The notes under the pieces are model-generated. The model saw only the letters and a list, made by a program, of their open reading frames with translations. It was not told where the DNA came from and did not search any database. Of a DNA stretch of 6,335 bases, positions 6,065 through 6,335 are shown one piece after another. Source of the stretch: an uncultured Prevotella sp. (GTDB lineage Bacteria; Bacteroidota; Bacteroidia; Bacteroidales; Bacteroidaceae); assembly GCA_900556795.1 (NCBI GenBank), contig USQD01000124.1:1-6335 (forward strand), read 5' to 3'. A program made the translations under genes and the position numbers. Every line of letters begins with the position of its first letter. The first letter of the stretch is position 1.

Positions 6065-6135
6065 TTGGGATACCCGGACTCGAACCAGGAATGACAGGAC
6101 CAGAATCTGTAGTGTTACCATTACACCATATCCCA
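6065..6135 (-). tRNA. tRNA-Gln (anticodon CUG), downstream copy
   Basis: The - strand folds as a cloverleaf: 7-bp acceptor stem TGGGATA/TATCCCA with the weak U1-A72 pair typical of tRNA-Gln, D arm GTGT/ACAC with GG in the loop, anticodon loop TTCTGGT with CTG at 6103-6101, a 4-base variable loop, and T arm CCTGG/CCGGG around TTCGAGT. The anticodon decodes CAG. Position 31-39 is an A-C mismatch at the base of the anticodon loop. The discriminator is A, and CCA is not encoded, so a CCA-adding enzyme is required. The gene is identical to the copy at 6170-6240 and is followed by a terminator. Confidence 0.95.
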
Positions 6136-6139
6136 ATAA

Positions 6140-6161
6140 ACTCTATCAAAACGTCTAGAGT
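6140..6161. other. Small hairpin in the tRNA spacer
   Basis: In the 34-base spacer between the tRNA genes, ACTCTA (6140-6145) and TAGAGT (6156-6161) can pair around a 10-base loop. It could be an RNase recognition structure in the tRNA precursor, or chance. There is no U tract, so it is not a terminator. Confidence 0.3.
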
Positions 6162-6169
6162 AAGCGAAG

Positions 6170-6240
6170 TTGGGATACCCGGACTCGAACCAGGAATGAC
6201 AGGACCAGAATCTGTAGTGTTACCATTACACCATATCCCA
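6170..6240 (-). tRNA. tRNA-Gln (anticodon CUG), upstream copy
   Basis: Identical over the full tRNA to the copy at 6065-6135, with anticodon CTG at 6208-6206 and the same A-C mismatch at 31-39. The identity extends 3 bases on one side and 2 bases on the other beyond each tRNA gene, and then the flanks differ. The two are probably transcribed as one precursor. The promoter is not visible: only 36 bases of genomic sequence remain upstream before the adapter at 6277. Confidence 0.95.
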
Positions 6241-6276
6241 ATATGCTTAGCAGAAGAATCGTTTATGATTTCATTT

Positions 6277-6335
6277 AGATCGGAAGAGCGTCGTGTAGGG
6301 AAAGAGTGTAGATCTCGGTGGTCGCCGGATCATTA
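6277..6335. other. Illumina TruSeq adapter contamination at the contig end
   Basis: Starting with AGATCGGAAGAGC, the last 59 bases match the reverse complement of the Illumina TruSeq universal adapter as recalled, including the GTCGTGTAGGGAAAGAG core. There is one mismatch at 6328 (G where T is expected), and a trailing A follows the adapter end. This is sequencing read-through kept by the assembler, not genomic DNA. Confidence 0.97.

Noticed and set aside
5867..6136. 89-codon ORF on the - strand
   Set aside because: It begins inside a tRNA-Gln gene, crosses the tRNA terminator and ends in the DUF349 terminator. It is not a protein gene.

Overview
The window looks like a contig end from a Bacteroidales genome, most likely a Prevotella/Segatella-type gut bacterium. 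The evidence is that three transcription units share a TTAnnTTTGCA element, which fits the Bacteroidetes -7 promoter (TAnnTTTG). Start codons follow A/T-rich stretches without clear Shine-Dalgarno sequences, and the protein set (PepD, a CorA-like transporter, a five-repeat DUF349 protein) is typical of that group. The genus call is inference.

Layout on the + strand: (1) 124-1128, a membrane protein of the LPG-synthase-TM/UPF0104 flippase-like family, probably translated from an almost leaderless mRNA and ending inside a tandem heptamer repeat. (2) 1198-2661, pepD, a cytosolic M20C metallo-dipeptidase, closed by a strong terminator at 2694-2724. (3) A 313-base gap holding that terminator, a promoter and a long structured leader with a 12-codon mini-ORF. 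A second open frame in the leader ends exactly on the next start codon. (4) 2975-3901, a CorA-family divalent-cation transporter, with a terminator at 3908-3945. (5) A promoter and a 25-codon mini-ORF whose stop overlaps the start of (6) 4050-5813, a DUF349 protein, with a terminator at 5840-5876. On the - strand, (7) two identical tRNA-Gln(CUG) genes, transcribed toward the DUF349 gene, end at a terminator at 6026-6058.

The last 59 bases (6277-6335) are not biological: they match the reverse complement of the Illumina TruSeq universal adapter as I remember it, with one mismatch.

The genes are mostly separate transcription units closed by intrinsic terminators, and I see no multi-gene pathway. 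Only the first gene and pepD lack a terminator between them and could be co-transcribed. The most interesting biology is in the leaders: both corA and the DUF349 gene are preceded by short ORFs whose frames end in overlap with the main start codon. This could mean translational coupling or leader-peptide control. I see no defence system, CRISPR array or mobile element.
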